This document shows positions 17,423-26,322 of a stretch of 64,000 bases of DNA, piece by piece; positions within the stretch are counted from its first letter, which is position 1, and the number at the start of each line of letters is the position of its first letter. A model generated the notes under the pieces. That model did no database searches, had not been told where the DNA came from, and saw only the letters and a program-made list of their open reading frames with translations. The DNA is from Clostridia bacterium (GTDB lineage: Bacteria; Bacillota_A; Clostridia; Oscillospirales; CAG-272), in NCBI GenBank assembly GCA_017452945.1, contig JAFTLD010000021.1, positions 1 to 64,000 on the forward strand, written 5' to 3'. The position numbers were made by a program, and so were the translations under genes.

Positions 17423-17448
17423 AAAGGGCGCATCCGCGCCCTTTTTCA
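17423..17448 (-). terminator. Terminator of the dnaX-ybaB-recR operon
   Basis: Minus strand: GGGCGCGGATGCGCCC stem followed by TTTTGTGG, overlapping the recR stop region. Near-symmetric, so it could act on both strands. Confidence 0.65.
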
Positions 17449-18045
17449 CATATCTCTTCTTCCCTCCAATGCCTGCATGAGCGTATACTCATCGGCATAG
17501 TTGAGGTCTGCACCCACGGGGATGCCGTAAGCCAAGCGCGTGACCTTGATGCCAAGCGGCTTGATCAGGTGCGCGAGGTACATCGCGGTTGCGTTGCCCT
17601 CAATGTCCGCGTTGGTAGCGAGAATGATCTCCTTGACCGTATCGTCCTCCAACCTTTTCAGCAGCTCCTTGATTTTCAGCTGCTCGGGGGTGACGCGGTT
17701 CATGGGTGAGATGACTCCGTGCAACACGTGGTACGTGCCGCGATAGTCCTTGACTCTCTCCATGGCCATGACCGCCTTGACGTCGGTCACCACGCAAACC
17801 ACGCTTTGATCGCGGTACAAATCGGAGCAGATCGGACACAGCTCGCGGTCGGTCATATTCTGACACACGGGACAGAGATGGATGGATCTCTTGGCCTCCA
17901 AGATCGCTTGTGCGAATTCTTCGGCTTGTGCATCATCCATTTCCAGCACTGCAAAGGCCATACGCGTAGCACTTTTGCGTCCTACGCCTTCAAGACGGGC
18001 AAACTGCTCCTCAAGTCGGCGCAGGGCTACCATGTATTCTGCCAT
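17446..18045 (-). CDS. recR: Recombination mediator protein RecR
   Basis: A 199-residue protein of the RecF pathway, helping load RecA on gapped DNA together with RecO. Helix-hairpin-helix N-terminus (LEGVGRKSATRMAF), C4 zinc finger (CPVCQNMTDRELCPIC, about residues 57-72), Toprim domain (VVTDVKAVMAMER, ILATNADIEGNATAMYLA). Its start lies one base after the ybaB stop with no clear ribosome site, so it is probably translated by coupling. Confidence 0.97.
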   Translation of the reverse strand: MAEYMVALRRLEEQFARLEGVGRKSATRMAFAVLEMDDAQAEEFAQAILEAKRSIHLCPVCQNMTDRELCPICSDLYRDQSVVCVVTDVKAVMAMERVKDYRGTYHVLHGVISPMNRVTPEQLKIKELLKRLEDDTVKEIILATNADIEGNATAMYLAHLIKPLGIKVTRLAYGIPVGADLNYADEYTLMQALEGRRDM

Positions 18046-18046
18046 A

Positions 18047-18394
18047 TCAGAACATACCGGGCAGACCTACGCTACCCGTGATCTTTTCCATTTCAGCTGC
18101 ATTGGTGGTTTCAACGCGCTTGATTGCCTCGTTGACGCCTGCAACCAACAGGTCGGTCAGCGTTTCTACGTCGTCGGGATCCACGATTTCGGGATCAAGA
18201 TCGATCGCAAGGATCTCCTTTTTGCCGTTGATCTTGACGGTTACCACACCGCCGCCCGCTTTGACTTCATACTCGCGTGCGTCCAGCTCTTCCTGCTTTG
18301 CCGCCATATCCTCCTGCATTTTTTGTGCCTGGCGGATCATTGCCTGCATATTCTGCGGACCGCCGCCCATTCCCTTCGGAATATTTGCTCTCAT
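18047..18394 (-). CDS. YbaB/EbfC family nucleoid-associated protein
   Basis: A 115-residue DNA-binding protein of the YbaB family: helical N-terminal arm (MQAMIRQAQKMQEDMAAKQE), beta-sheet core (VKAGGGVVTVKINGKKEIL) and C-terminal helix. Forms dimers that bind duplex DNA. The order dnaX-ybaB-recR is the standard one in bacteria. Start at 18394 follows AAGGAGATATAGAA. Confidence 0.96.
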   Translation of the reverse strand: MRANIPKGMGGGPQNMQAMIRQAQKMQEDMAAKQEELDAREYEVKAGGGVVTVKINGKKEILAIDLDPEIVDPDDVETLTDLLVAGVNEAIKRVETTNAAEMEKITGSVGLPGMF

Positions 18395-18421
18395 TTCTAT
18401 ATCTCCTTATAAAATAATTTC

Positions 18422-20053
18422 TCAGTTGTCTTGCGCGCTTTCCAAAATTTCGTCAATGACAGAAAACTCGGCGGCCTTCCCGTCACACTCAAACAGGATC
18501 TGCTTCTCTGTCAAGCTCACGCCCAAAAGACTCGACAAAATTCCGCAAAGCGTGGGCACAGCGTTATAGCTTTTAGCCATTTGGATATCAAAATCCGAGC
18601 CGAATTTCAGCACGACGCATCCGCTCTGATCGGTATAGGCCTTTGCGCTGAAATAAAATGCTGCGGGCAAGGGATTGGCTTTGTTCAGCTTTTCCAACAC
18701 CTCTGCCCAAACTCTCAAGGGACGCAGGGTTCGCGTATTTCCCTGAGCTTGGGACGCGGGCGGTTCACTTTTCGGCTTGGATGAAACGTTCGCTCCTGCG
18801 GGAGTAGAAGCAGGCGCAGGTGTAGGATCAGCGACTTCCTTCTTCTCTGTCTTGGATACAGGCATGGGTGCAGACTGAACCGCTTGTGCGGGTGCACTGA
18901 ACTGCCCGAAAGCAATTTTATCTTCAAGTGCTGCAATGCGCGCAAGCAAGGCCTCTGGTGAGGTTTCCAGCTCGGGATCGCACATGCGCACAAGCGTGGT
19001 TTCGGCTACGATGCGTTTGATGGCGTTGGCCTTTTGCATGGAGAGCAATGCTTGCTCCAAAAGCGTGCTGTGGTACAGCAGCGTTTGCGCCGAAAAGGGC
19101 TTGGCAAGCTCCTGCATGGCTACAAGCTCGCTGTCGGTCAGGTCAAGGTAAGCGGCTGCGTCCTTTGCGGTGCGCAGCACCAACATCTCACGGTACAAAG
19201 TAATCAGATCCTGCCAAAAGATGGCGATATCCTTGGAAGATTGCACGATCGCATCGATCTGCGCAAAAAGCCGATCATAATCACGCTCTTGAATGGCCTT
19301 TACGGTAGCCATCATACTATCTCTGCCTGTTGATCCGGCTGTTTCATTGACTGTTTGGGCAGTGATATGCTCCCCTGTTCCTGCACAAAGCTCCAAAAGG
19401 CTGATGGCATCGCGCATGCCGCCCTGTGCCATACGACCCAACAGCAAAGCGGCTTCGGGATCCAACGAAATCCCCTCTTGTCCTGCGATATAGGTCAGGC
19501 GAGAGGCAAGCACCGGGGTTGCGATACGGCGAAAATCGTAACGCTGGCAACGGGAAATGATGGTGGCAGGCAGCTTTTGCAGCTCGGTGGTTGCCAGAAT
19601 GAACACAACGTATTCGGGCGGCTCCTCCAGCGTTTTGAGCAATGCGTTGAATGCACTTGCCGAAAGCATATGCACCTCGTCTATGATGTATACGCGTTTT
19701 TTGAGCGTGGTAGGTGCATAGACCACCTCATCACGGATGTCGCGGATGTTATCTACGCCGTTGTTGGAGGCTGCATCCATTTCCAGCACGTCTGTCGCTG
19801 CGCCCGATTCAATAGCGCGACACGCATCACACACAAGACACGGTGACCCGTTTTGCGGATTTTCACAGTTGACGGCCTTTGCAAGAATCTTGGCACAGGT
19901 GGTCTTACCCGTTCCGCGCGATCCGCAAAACAGGTATGCGTGAGAAAGCCCGCCCGTTCTTGCCTGGTATTGCAAGATCGACGTGACGTGCTCCTGACCG
20001 CAAACGTCCTCAAAACGTTGCGGACGCCATTTTCTGTACAAAGCCTGATGCAT
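18422..20053 (-). CDS. dnaX: DNA polymerase III subunits gamma and tau
   Basis: A 543-residue clamp-loader ATPase. Walker A GSRGTGKTTCAK (about residues 42-53), a zinc site (CENPQNGSPCLVCDAC), Walker B DEVHMLSASAFNALL, SRC-type loop ISRCQRYDF, then a Pro/Ala/Ser-rich linker (residues about 385-425) and a tau-like C-terminal domain. The start is ATG 20053 with GGAGG five bases upstream; the open frame continues upstream into the SRP RNA gene, but that part is not protein coding. I saw no obvious slippage heptamer but did not check exhaustively. Confidence 0.96.
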   Translation of the reverse strand: MHQALYRKWRPQRFEDVCGQEHVTSILQYQARTGGLSHAYLFCGSRGTGKTTCAKILAKAVNCENPQNGSPCLVCDACRAIESGAATDVLEMDAASNNGVDNIRDIRDEVVYAPTTLKKRVYIIDEVHMLSASAFNALLKTLEEPPEYVVFILATTELQKLPATIISRCQRYDFRRIATPVLASRLTYIAGQEGISLDPEAALLLGRMAQGGMRDAISLLELCAGTGEHITAQTVNETAGSTGRDSMMATVKAIQERDYDRLFAQIDAIVQSSKDIAIFWQDLITLYREMLVLRTAKDAAAYLDLTDSELVAMQELAKPFSAQTLLYHSTLLEQALLSMQKANAIKRIVAETTLVRMCDPELETSPEALLARIAALEDKIAFGQFSAPAQAVQSAPMPVSKTEKKEVADPTPAPASTPAGANVSSKPKSEPPASQAQGNTRTLRPLRVWAEVLEKLNKANPLPAAFYFSAKAYTDQSGCVVLKFGSDFDIQMAKSYNAVPTLCGILSSLLGVSLTEKQILFECDGKAAEFSVIDEILESAQDN

Positions 20054-20149
20054 AAAAACCTCCAAAAATAATACAGCACCTTGTTGCAAAACAAGACCAT
20101 ACACCTCAAAATCGTACGTCGCCCCTACGCGATCTTCGTACCTCCTGCT

Positions 20150-20391
20150 CAAAACAGGCAACCTCACGGCACACCGAGGTAACCGCTTAATGCTGCTTGG
20201 TTCCCCACCTGACATGGTTCACAGCCCCCGATTGCGTAAGACCCGTTTCTCAACACAGCAGATACGACTCTTGTATTCGTAAAGGTTCGATCCTCAGAAG
20301 AGGGATCCACCCCTGCTGTAGCGGATTTCAGGTACAGGGCTCCGCTGCTTCCCCGGCTGGTATGGCCTTATTTCACAGCATGATGCTGTAA
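20150..20391 (-). ncRNA. ffs: Signal recognition particle RNA, large bacterial type
   Basis: On the minus strand the Alu-domain part (GGGGAAGCAGCGGAGCCCTG...ATCCGCTACAGCAGGGG) is followed by the S-domain apex GTCAGGTGGGGAACCAAGCA and the 3' block CTCGGTGTGCCGTGAGGTTG. The GGAA tetraloop is closed by GG/CC instead of the CC/GG of E. coli 4.5S RNA, a compensatory swap. A consensus promoter lies just upstream and dnaX follows, as in other Bacillota. Ends are approximate (5' from promoter spacing, 3' from the end of the last helix). Confidence 0.93.
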
Positions 20392-20398
20392 CTCCGCT

Positions 20399-20427
20399 AT
20401 TATACCACAATCAAAACAGAATTGCAA
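20399..20427 (-). promoter_or_regulatory. Promoter of the SRP RNA gene
   Basis: Minus strand TTGCAA, 17-bp spacer, TATAAT; predicted transcript start near 20391. Confidence 0.8.
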
Positions 20428-20543
20428 GTGTTTTTACGAATTTTTCACAATTACAAATATTTCTCTCGACGGCTTGCGTGTAAATCCACCACGGAACATG
20501 CGGTATCATAGATATACCTCACAAAAAGAAAGGAGATTTTCAC

Positions 20544-21275
20544 ATGAGATACCTCAAAGTTCTTCCCTTTGCGCTTGCCTGCCTGCTGTTGCTGTCTTTT
20601 TGCACAGGTTGCAACGGCACACAAAACGAGCAAGACAAGCAAAACAATCAAAACGCGCAAACCGGACAGCAAAACACAAACCAAAGCGTATCGGACGACG
20701 TATACCGAGAGCAGCTTGCCTATTACGAGCAGATGGTAGTCGATCTGCAAAACGAAATTCTGACGCTCAAGCAGCAGCATTACGTGGATGTCTTTGCCTA
20801 CGAACAGACCATTGCGCAGCTTGAGGCGCAGCTGGGAGCTCTTGACACTGACGTATCCGCAAAGCCGGAGCAGCCAACCGAACAGCAGCCGACCCCCGAA
20901 CCTGAGCAAGATGCAGCAGTGTTTACTTACGAGATTAAAAACGGCACCGCAACGCTGACTGCCTACGTTGGGAGTGCTGCAGAGGTGGTCATCCCTGCCG
21001 AGGTGGACGGCTACGTTGTAACCGCACTTGGTGACAATCTGTTCAAGGACTCGGGCGTGGCAAGCGTGACTCTGCCCGCATCGGTAACAAGCATCGGATG
21101 GTTTGCCTTTTACGGCTGCAGGTCATTGCAGACGGTCACGCTTGGCGAGGCTGTCAGTACCATCGGCTACGCTGCCTTTGACGGCTGCCCCAAGTCCATG
21201 ACCATTTGCGGCATCGAGGGATCGTATGCGGAAAAATATGCCATGAGCTACGGGTTGCAGTTTCGGGCGGAGTGA
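20544..21275 (+). CDS. Lipoprotein with coiled coil and BspA-like leucine-rich repeats
   Basis: A 243-residue lipoprotein: signal with lipobox FCTGC (Cys25), a Gln/Asn-rich spacer, a helical coiled-coil stretch (QLAYYEQMVVDLQNEILTLK, about residues 55-95), a Pro/Glu-rich linker and, from about residue 130, BspA/LRR_5 repeats (VTLPASVTSIGWFAFYGCRS, VTLGEAVSTIGYAAFDGCPK). Such domains are common in surface proteins of gut Clostridia. It starts with AAAGGAG upstream and stands alone between the SRP RNA gene and a terminator. Binding partner unknown. Confidence 0.85.
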   Translation: MRYLKVLPFALACLLLLSFCTGCNGTQNEQDKQNNQNAQTGQQNTNQSVSDDVYREQLAYYEQMVVDLQNEILTLKQQHYVDVFAYEQTIAQLEAQLGALDTDVSAKPEQPTEQQPTPEPEQDAAVFTYEIKNGTATLTAYVGSAAEVVIPAEVDGYVVTALGDNLFKDSGVASVTLPASVTSIGWFAFYGCRSLQTVTLGEAVSTIGYAAFDGCPKSMTICGIEGSYAEKYAMSYGLQFRAE

Positions 21276-21378
21276 CTCCCGGAACAACTATGATTGCCCT
21301 TCGGGCAAGTGATGATACGCTTCGCGCAGTTATAGTTACAAAGGCAATCATATCATAACTTGGCAAAGCAAATAATGG

Positions 21379-21414
21379 ACGCCGACAGATCGTGAAAATC
21401 TGTCGGCGTTTGCT
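21379..21414 (+). terminator. Hairpin downstream of the BspA-like lipoprotein
   Basis: ACGCCGACAGAT...ATCTGTCGGCGTTTGCT: long stem with a short T-rich tail. Just before it (21297-21350) are short hairpin repeats of the GCCCTTCGGGC-AAGTGATG kind, also seen near 17230-17290. Confidence 0.6.
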
Positions 21415-21451
21415 ATGCAATAAACCGGATTATATAAATCGTATGGTGGTA

Positions 21452-21853
21452 TTACGCCATCACTTCTGCAATAAACCAAATTACCGGAATTAGCAAAATA
21501 AATGACGGAGATAAAAACCAACTAACACGAAGGACGTTAAAGAACAGGTCCATAGTATGCTTAATACTTGTATCATAGGTGAACGCAAATACAACAATCT
21601 CACAAAACACAAAAAATCCTATCATTGTCACTATTGTGAAAAATATTGTTTTTGCTTTTGATAGATCAAAAACGCTTATCACTCTGTAAGCACTCACCAA
21701 AAAAAGCAAAAAATCAACAATATAAATCGTCCACAATAAGATTTCATATGGATTTTTTATAACAAAATAATAAACAAAGGAGATAACAGATGCAAGTAGT
21801 CCAACGATAACGAGTATCCACAAATCAATTCTTGACAACCAATTATCTTTCAT
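21452..21853 (-). CDS. Hypothetical four-span membrane protein
   Basis: A 133-residue, very hydrophobic protein with about four membrane spans (for example LWILVIVGLLASVISFVYYF and FFTIVTMIGFFVFCEIVVF). AGGAGG lies nine bases before the ATG. Its base composition is clearly AT-richer than the neighbours, suggesting a recent arrival. No family recognised. Confidence 0.7.
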   Translation of the reverse strand: MKDNWLSRIDLWILVIVGLLASVISFVYYFVIKNPYEILLWTIYIVDFLLFLVSAYRVISVFDLSKAKTIFFTIVTMIGFFVFCEIVVFAFTYDTSIKHTMDLFFNVLRVSWFLSPSFILLIPVIWFIAEVMA

Positions 21854-21924
21854 CCTTATACCTCCTTTTTAGATTCGGCTAAAAATCTTATTTCCCGTTC
21901 GGCTAGGAACAGCAGGCTTTTTGC

Positions 21925-22872
21925 TCACAGGTCAACTCGATTTCTCTTCTCCCCTTTTTGGAACGCATCAATATTCTTGCAAATTTCGTCCAGACATCTG
22001 GTGCGTGCTTCAAACGACGCCCAAGCCATGTGGGGGGTCAGGCAGACGTTTGGCGCATCCTTGATGGTAAAAAACGGATGCTCCACGGGAAAGGGCTCTG
22101 TGCTGAATACGTCGCAGCCAAGCCCCGAGATCTTGCCTTCGGTCAATGCCGTGGCGATTGCCGCCTCATCCCACACCGCACCGCGCGCGACGTTGATCAC
22201 GATCGGCTTTTTGTTCATTATGTCGATCTGCTCCGCTCCGATCATGCCACGACTCTCGGCATTCAAGGGCGTGTGCAGCGAAATGATATCCGACTCACGC
22301 AAAAGCGTTTCAAGATCGGTGCAATCGGGGCTGTCGGGATTGCGCTTATACGCCAACACCTTGCATCCAAAGGCCTTTGCGATCTCGCCCACCTTTTTGC
22401 CAATGTTGCCATATCCCACGATGCCCCACGTCTTGCCGCAAAGCTCATGGTACACGGGAACGAGCAAATTGGGACTCGATTGACGCGAATACCAACCGCT
22501 CGCGGTTGAGGCCGTATAGGTCGGCAAATGCGAACTCAGAGAAAGCGCCATGGCCACGGTCAATTGTGCCACACTCTCGGTGGAATATCCCACCACGTTA
22601 CACACGGCAATGCCCTTCTCGCGGCAATATGCCACGTCGATATTATCATAACCCGTGGCAAAAATACAAATCAGCTTGAGTACGTCAGCGTGCTCAAGCA
22701 CCTCGGCACTCAATTTGACCTTGTTGATCACAGCCACGTTGCAGCCTACAAGCCGTTGCTTGACTTGATCCGGTGTGCTTGTGTCGTACACCGTCAGTTC
22801 CCCGTGTGCGGACAGAGGTGTGTAATCCAGATCTTCTCCAATGCTGGCTTTGTCAAAAACAGTAATATTCAT
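21925..22872 (-). CDS. D-2-hydroxyacid dehydrogenase, NAD-dependent
   Basis: A 315-residue cytosolic dehydrogenase of the glycerate/hydroxypyruvate class. The NAD motif GIVGYGNIGKKVGEIAK lies near residue 147; the catalytic Arg is in INVARGAVWDE, the Glu in FSTEPFP and the His in LTPHMAWAS. The substrate is probably hydroxypyruvate, glyoxylate or another 2-keto acid and cannot be fixed from sequence. The start at 22872 is supported by GGGAGAG and by the promoter at 22901-22929, which lies over longer in-frame starts. Confidence 0.9.
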   Translation of the reverse strand: MNITVFDKASIGEDLDYTPLSAHGELTVYDTSTPDQVKQRLVGCNVAVINKVKLSAEVLEHADVLKLICIFATGYDNIDVAYCREKGIAVCNVVGYSTESVAQLTVAMALSLSSHLPTYTASTASGWYSRQSSPNLLVPVYHELCGKTWGIVGYGNIGKKVGEIAKAFGCKVLAYKRNPDSPDCTDLETLLRESDIISLHTPLNAESRGMIGAEQIDIMNKKPIVINVARGAVWDEAAIATALTEGKISGLGCDVFSTEPFPVEHPFFTIKDAPNVCLTPHMAWASFEARTRCLDEICKNIDAFQKGEKRNRVDL

Positions 22873-22900
22873 AGTTCTCTCCCGTGTTTTCATTGTATTT

Positions 22901-22929
22901 AGTATAACAAATGCGCCCCGTTTTGTCAA
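22901..22929 (-). promoter_or_regulatory. Promoter of the D-2-hydroxyacid dehydrogenase gene
   Basis: Minus strand TTGACA, 17-bp spacer, TATACT, about 30-57 bp before the start. Confidence 0.8.
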
Positions 22930-23112
22930 GATTATGTTAATTTCTGAAAAAATTCAAAGGTTTTCATGAAAGTCAGTATACATATTCATAATAATGTCAC
23001 ATTTTTGCTCTATAATTACGATGTATATTTATTGCTAAAAGAGGAAAACCGAATGCTTCAACTCAAAAACATCGTTTAAACCTATACTGTTGGAGATACG
23101 GTCGTCCACGCC

Positions 23113-26100
23113 TTGAACGGAATCTCTCTCAATTTCCGAAACAGCGAATTTGTTTCGATCCTGGGTCCTTCGGGCTGTGGCAAGACCACGACGTTGAATA
23201 TCATCGGCGGCCTTGACCGCTATACCTCGGGCGATTTGCTGATCAACGGTAAATCTACCACCATGTACAAGGACCACGATTGGGATACCTACCGTAACCA
23301 CTCGATTGGCTTTGTATTCCAAAGTTATAACCTCATCCCTCACCAGAGCGTGCTCTCCAACGTAGAGCTTGCGCTGACCGTGTCGGGTGTGCCGAAGGCG
23401 GAACGACGCCGTAGAGCGCGCGAGGCCTTGGAAAAGGTGGGACTTGGCGATCAGCTCTCCAAGCGTCCTTCTCAGATGTCGGGCGGTCAGATGCAGCGTG
23501 TGTCTATTGCGCGTGCTTTGGTCAACGACCCCGATATCCTTCTGGCAGACGAGCCGACGGGCGCTTTGGATACGGTCACCAGCGTGCAGATCATGGACCT
23601 GCTCAAGGAGATCTCCAAGGATAAGCTGGTCATTATGGTCACGCATAACCCCGAGCTGGCTGAGGCGTATTCGACCAGAATCGTACAGCTGCGCGACGGC
23701 AATCTGATCGGTGACTCCGATCCTTACGAGCCCGAAGAAAGCGAGATCGAAGCAGCGCGCACTGCTCCCTCAAAGGTGACCAAGGGCAAGGCAAGAATGT
23801 CTACCAAGACCGCCTTCTCGCTCTCTCTCAACAACCTCATGACCAAAAAGGCGCGTACCTTTTTAACCTCCTTTGCGGGCAGTATCGGCATCATCGGCAT
23901 TGCACTCATCCTTTCCCTTTCCACCGGTATTAACAACTTTATCGACCAGGTGCAGGAGGATACGCTTTCCACCTACCCCATTACAATCTACAAAACCGAG
24001 CAGGACTACACCGCGCTTATGGGTGCGATGCAGCAAACACAGGAAAACGTGGAGGGGCGTGAGCCGGACGATCACACCATTTATATTGACGACTCGATCG
24101 ATCAATTCGTTTCTGCCTCAACCTCAACCGTAGAAAACAACCTGCCTGCATTCAAGGAGTTTTTGGATAACAATGAAGCCTTGTTGGAGAATTACGTACT
24201 GGATATCCGCTACACCTATAATTATACGCTTCGTGTCTACTCCGAGGACGGTAAAACACAGGTAAACCCCACGACCATTTTCGAGAACATGGGCCCTGCT
24301 TTTTCGGGCATCTCGGACATGATGGGCACACTTGGAGCCATGGGCGGCGGCTTTAACACCTTTGAGCAGATGATCGACAATGAAGAGCTGATACAATCGC
24401 AGTACGAGTTGGTTGGAGAAAACAGCGAATGGGCCGATGATCCTACCGAAATCATGCTCGTGCTGGACAAGAACAATGCCATCAGCAATATGACGCTCTA
24501 TATGCTGGGCATCAAAGACCAGAATGAGATTGCAGACATGCTGATCAAGCTCTTTACCGATCCGGATTATGAAGTCCCCAAAACAGATCCCATGAACGTG
24601 GATGATTTTGTCGGTATGACCTTCTTAGTCGTCCCCGACAGCGCATACTCCTATGAATCCGAGGACACCTTCACGGTGGACGGCAAGGAATATCACATTT
24701 GGAAGGACATACGCAATGATCCCGACTTTGACGCTGAGAAGTTTGTCAAGCAAAATGGCGTCGAGATCACCGTTTCGGGCGTCATCCGTCCCTCCAGCAA
24801 TGCCATGGCCGCATCGATCTCCTCTCCCATTGCCTATAGCACTTCCCTGCAGGAATACATGCAGGAGATCGTGCGCGAGAGCGACGTGGTAAAGGCGCAG
24901 GAGGATCTGCCCGATTACGATATTACCACAGGTCTTGAATTTGACCACGGCCAGTATCTCAACCTTTCTGTTGGCGAGAAAGCCGATCTGTTTGACGATT
25001 TCATTCTGAACAATGAGGACGTCATGATCCAGATCATGATCGACTATATCAAGGAAGCCGAAAAGGATGAGGAGCAGGATTCCACCGTTTCCGAGATGAC
25101 CAAGGATGATAAGGTCAATATGGTCATGGAACAATTCGAATCTTTGGCTGAGACGCATCCCAACGTTTATAAGTCCATTATTCTCGGCATGATGAAACAA
25201 ACCATGGGTGACGCCTACAACAGCTATGCAGGCTACTTTGAAACCATGACCGCGGAGCAGCTCAAGGCACTGATGGATCAATCCGGCACTTCTGCAACGG
25301 AGGGAGAAAAAGCTCTTCGCGGATATCTGCAGGGGCTTACCGATACCGAATTGAATGATATGGTGAATGAGATTCTCGGAAACACCGGCTCGGACGATAC
25401 CAACATTCGCGACCTTTACACCGACGAACAGCTGGTGCAGGCGTTTATGCTCAGCTATATCCGCTACAGTGATGAACAAAAGGCTATTCTTTACGATGAA
25501 TACATGCCCGATATGCTCTCCAAGAACAGCAAGAGCGCTGTGATGAGCATGTTGGGTTGGTATCTGGATGAAGAGCCCGCCTCGATCAGCATTTATTCCA
25601 AGGATTTTGCATCCAAGGACTTTATTGCAGCGCTGATTGACCAGTACAACGAGGATTGCGAAGCCGAGGGGAACGAGGAAGACGCCATTCACTACACCGA
25701 TCTGATCGGTCTGATGATGTCCTCTATCACCATCATCATTGACGTCATTTCCTACGTGCTGATCGCATTCGTATCGATCTCTTTGATCGTTTCTTCTATC
25801 ATGATTGGTATCATCACCTATATCTCGGTGCTGGAAAGAACCAAAGAAATTGGTATTCTGCGCTCGATCGGTGCATCCAAGGGCGATATTTCCAAGGTGT
25901 TCAACGCGGAAACCGCACTTGTGGGCTTTGCTGCAGGTATGATCGGTATCATCGTGACCATCCTGCTCAATTTCCCGATCAGCTGGATCGTACAAGGACT
26001 CTCCGGCATGTCCGGCATTCGTGCCGTGCTTCCTTGGTGGGGCGGGATCGGACTGGTTGCTATCAGTATGATACTGACGCTCATCGCAGGCCTGTTCCCT

Positions 26101-26151
26101 GCAGTTCTTGCTTCCAAGAAGGATCCCGTGGAAGCTTTGCGTACCGAATAA
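23113..26151 (+). CDS. ABC transporter, ATPase-permease fusion; N-terminus interrupted by a stop
   Basis: A 1012-residue open frame of a type VII (MacB/FtsX-like) transporter. Walker A GPSGCGKTT (about residue 18), signature MSGGQMQRVSIARAL (about 120), Walker B DILLADEPTGALD (about 140); a first span near 255-275, a large extracytoplasmic domain (about 280-870), and three FtsX spans at the C-terminus ending VEALRTE. The natural start is ATG 23053 with GAGG upstream (MLQLKNIV), but codon 9 is TAA (23077-23079) where relatives have Lys. The open frame then has only a TTG at 23113 without a good ribosome site. It may be a pseudogene, be restarted, or reflect a sequence error. Confidence 0.85.
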   Translation: MNGISLNFRNSEFVSILGPSGCGKTTTLNIIGGLDRYTSGDLLINGKSTTMYKDHDWDTYRNHSIGFVFQSYNLIPHQSVLSNVELALTVSGVPKAERRRRAREALEKVGLGDQLSKRPSQMSGGQMQRVSIARALVNDPDILLADEPTGALDTVTSVQIMDLLKEISKDKLVIMVTHNPELAEAYSTRIVQLRDGNLIGDSDPYEPEESEIEAARTAPSKVTKGKARMSTKTAFSLSLNNLMTKKARTFLTSFAGSIGIIGIALILSLSTGINNFIDQVQEDTLSTYPITIYKTEQDYTALMGAMQQTQENVEGREPDDHTIYIDDSIDQFVSASTSTVENNLPAFKEFLDNNEALLENYVLDIRYTYNYTLRVYSEDGKTQVNPTTIFENMGPAFSGISDMMGTLGAMGGGFNTFEQMIDNEELIQSQYELVGENSEWADDPTEIMLVLDKNNAISNMTLYMLGIKDQNEIADMLIKLFTDPDYEVPKTDPMNVDDFVGMTFLVVPDSAYSYESEDTFTVDGKEYHIWKDIRNDPDFDAEKFVKQNGVEITVSGVIRPSSNAMAASISSPIAYSTSLQEYMQEIVRESDVVKAQEDLPDYDITTGLEFDHGQYLNLSVGEKADLFDDFILNNEDVMIQIMIDYIKEAEKDEEQDSTVSEMTKDDKVNMVMEQFESLAETHPNVYKSIILGMMKQTMGDAYNSYAGYFETMTAEQLKALMDQSGTSATEGEKALRGYLQGLTDTELNDMVNEILGNTGSDDTNIRDLYTDEQLVQAFMLSYIRYSDEQKAILYDEYMPDMLSKNSKSAVMSMLGWYLDEEPASISIYSKDFASKDFIAALIDQYNEDCEAEGNEEDAIHYTDLIGLMMSSITIIIDVISYVLIAFVSISLIVSSIMIGIITYISVLERTKEIGILRSIGASKGDISKVFNAETALVGFAAGMIGIIVTILLNFPISWIVQGLSGMSGIRAVLPWWGGIGLVAISMILTLIAGLFPAVLASKKDPVEALRTE

Positions 26152-26178
26152 TTCAAAAAACAAAGAAATATTTCCCTT

Positions 26179-26215
26179 ACAAGGCAGGATTTGTCAAAAA
26201 TCCTGCCTTGTTGTT
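26179..26215 (+). terminator. Terminator of the ABC transporter gene
   Basis: ACAAGGCAGGATTT stem and AAATCCTGCCTTG arm, then TTGTTAT. Confidence 0.85.
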
Positions 26216-26246
26216 ATCCCTTGGAAACAGTGACAGATGTTGTGCG

Positions 26247-26275
26247 TTGACAAGAGAGTTTGGCCGTGTTAGAAT
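26247..26275 (+). promoter_or_regulatory. Promoter of the acidic repeat protein gene
   Basis: TTGACA, 17-bp spacer, TAGAAT, about 48 bp before the start codon. Confidence 0.75.
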
Positions 26276-26322
26276 GTGCTCGTGGCAATCAAAGCCGCAA
26301 TTCACATAAGGAGGATTTTTTC

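Noticed and set aside
20054..20215. N-terminal extension of DnaX to 20215
   Set aside because: The extension translates the 3' part of the SRP RNA gene; a GGAGG site and conserved MHQALYRKWRP start point to 20053.
18047..20391. Mobile or defence island around the repeats
   Set aside because: The region is a conserved housekeeping block; no integrase, transposase, toxin-antitoxin or restriction genes were recognised anywhere in the window.
23077..23079. Reassigned or suppressed TAA codon in the ABC transporter
   Set aside because: TAA ends other genes here (for example rpsP and the ylxM gene) and release factor 1 is encoded at 4760-5827, so a general recoding of TAA is not supported.
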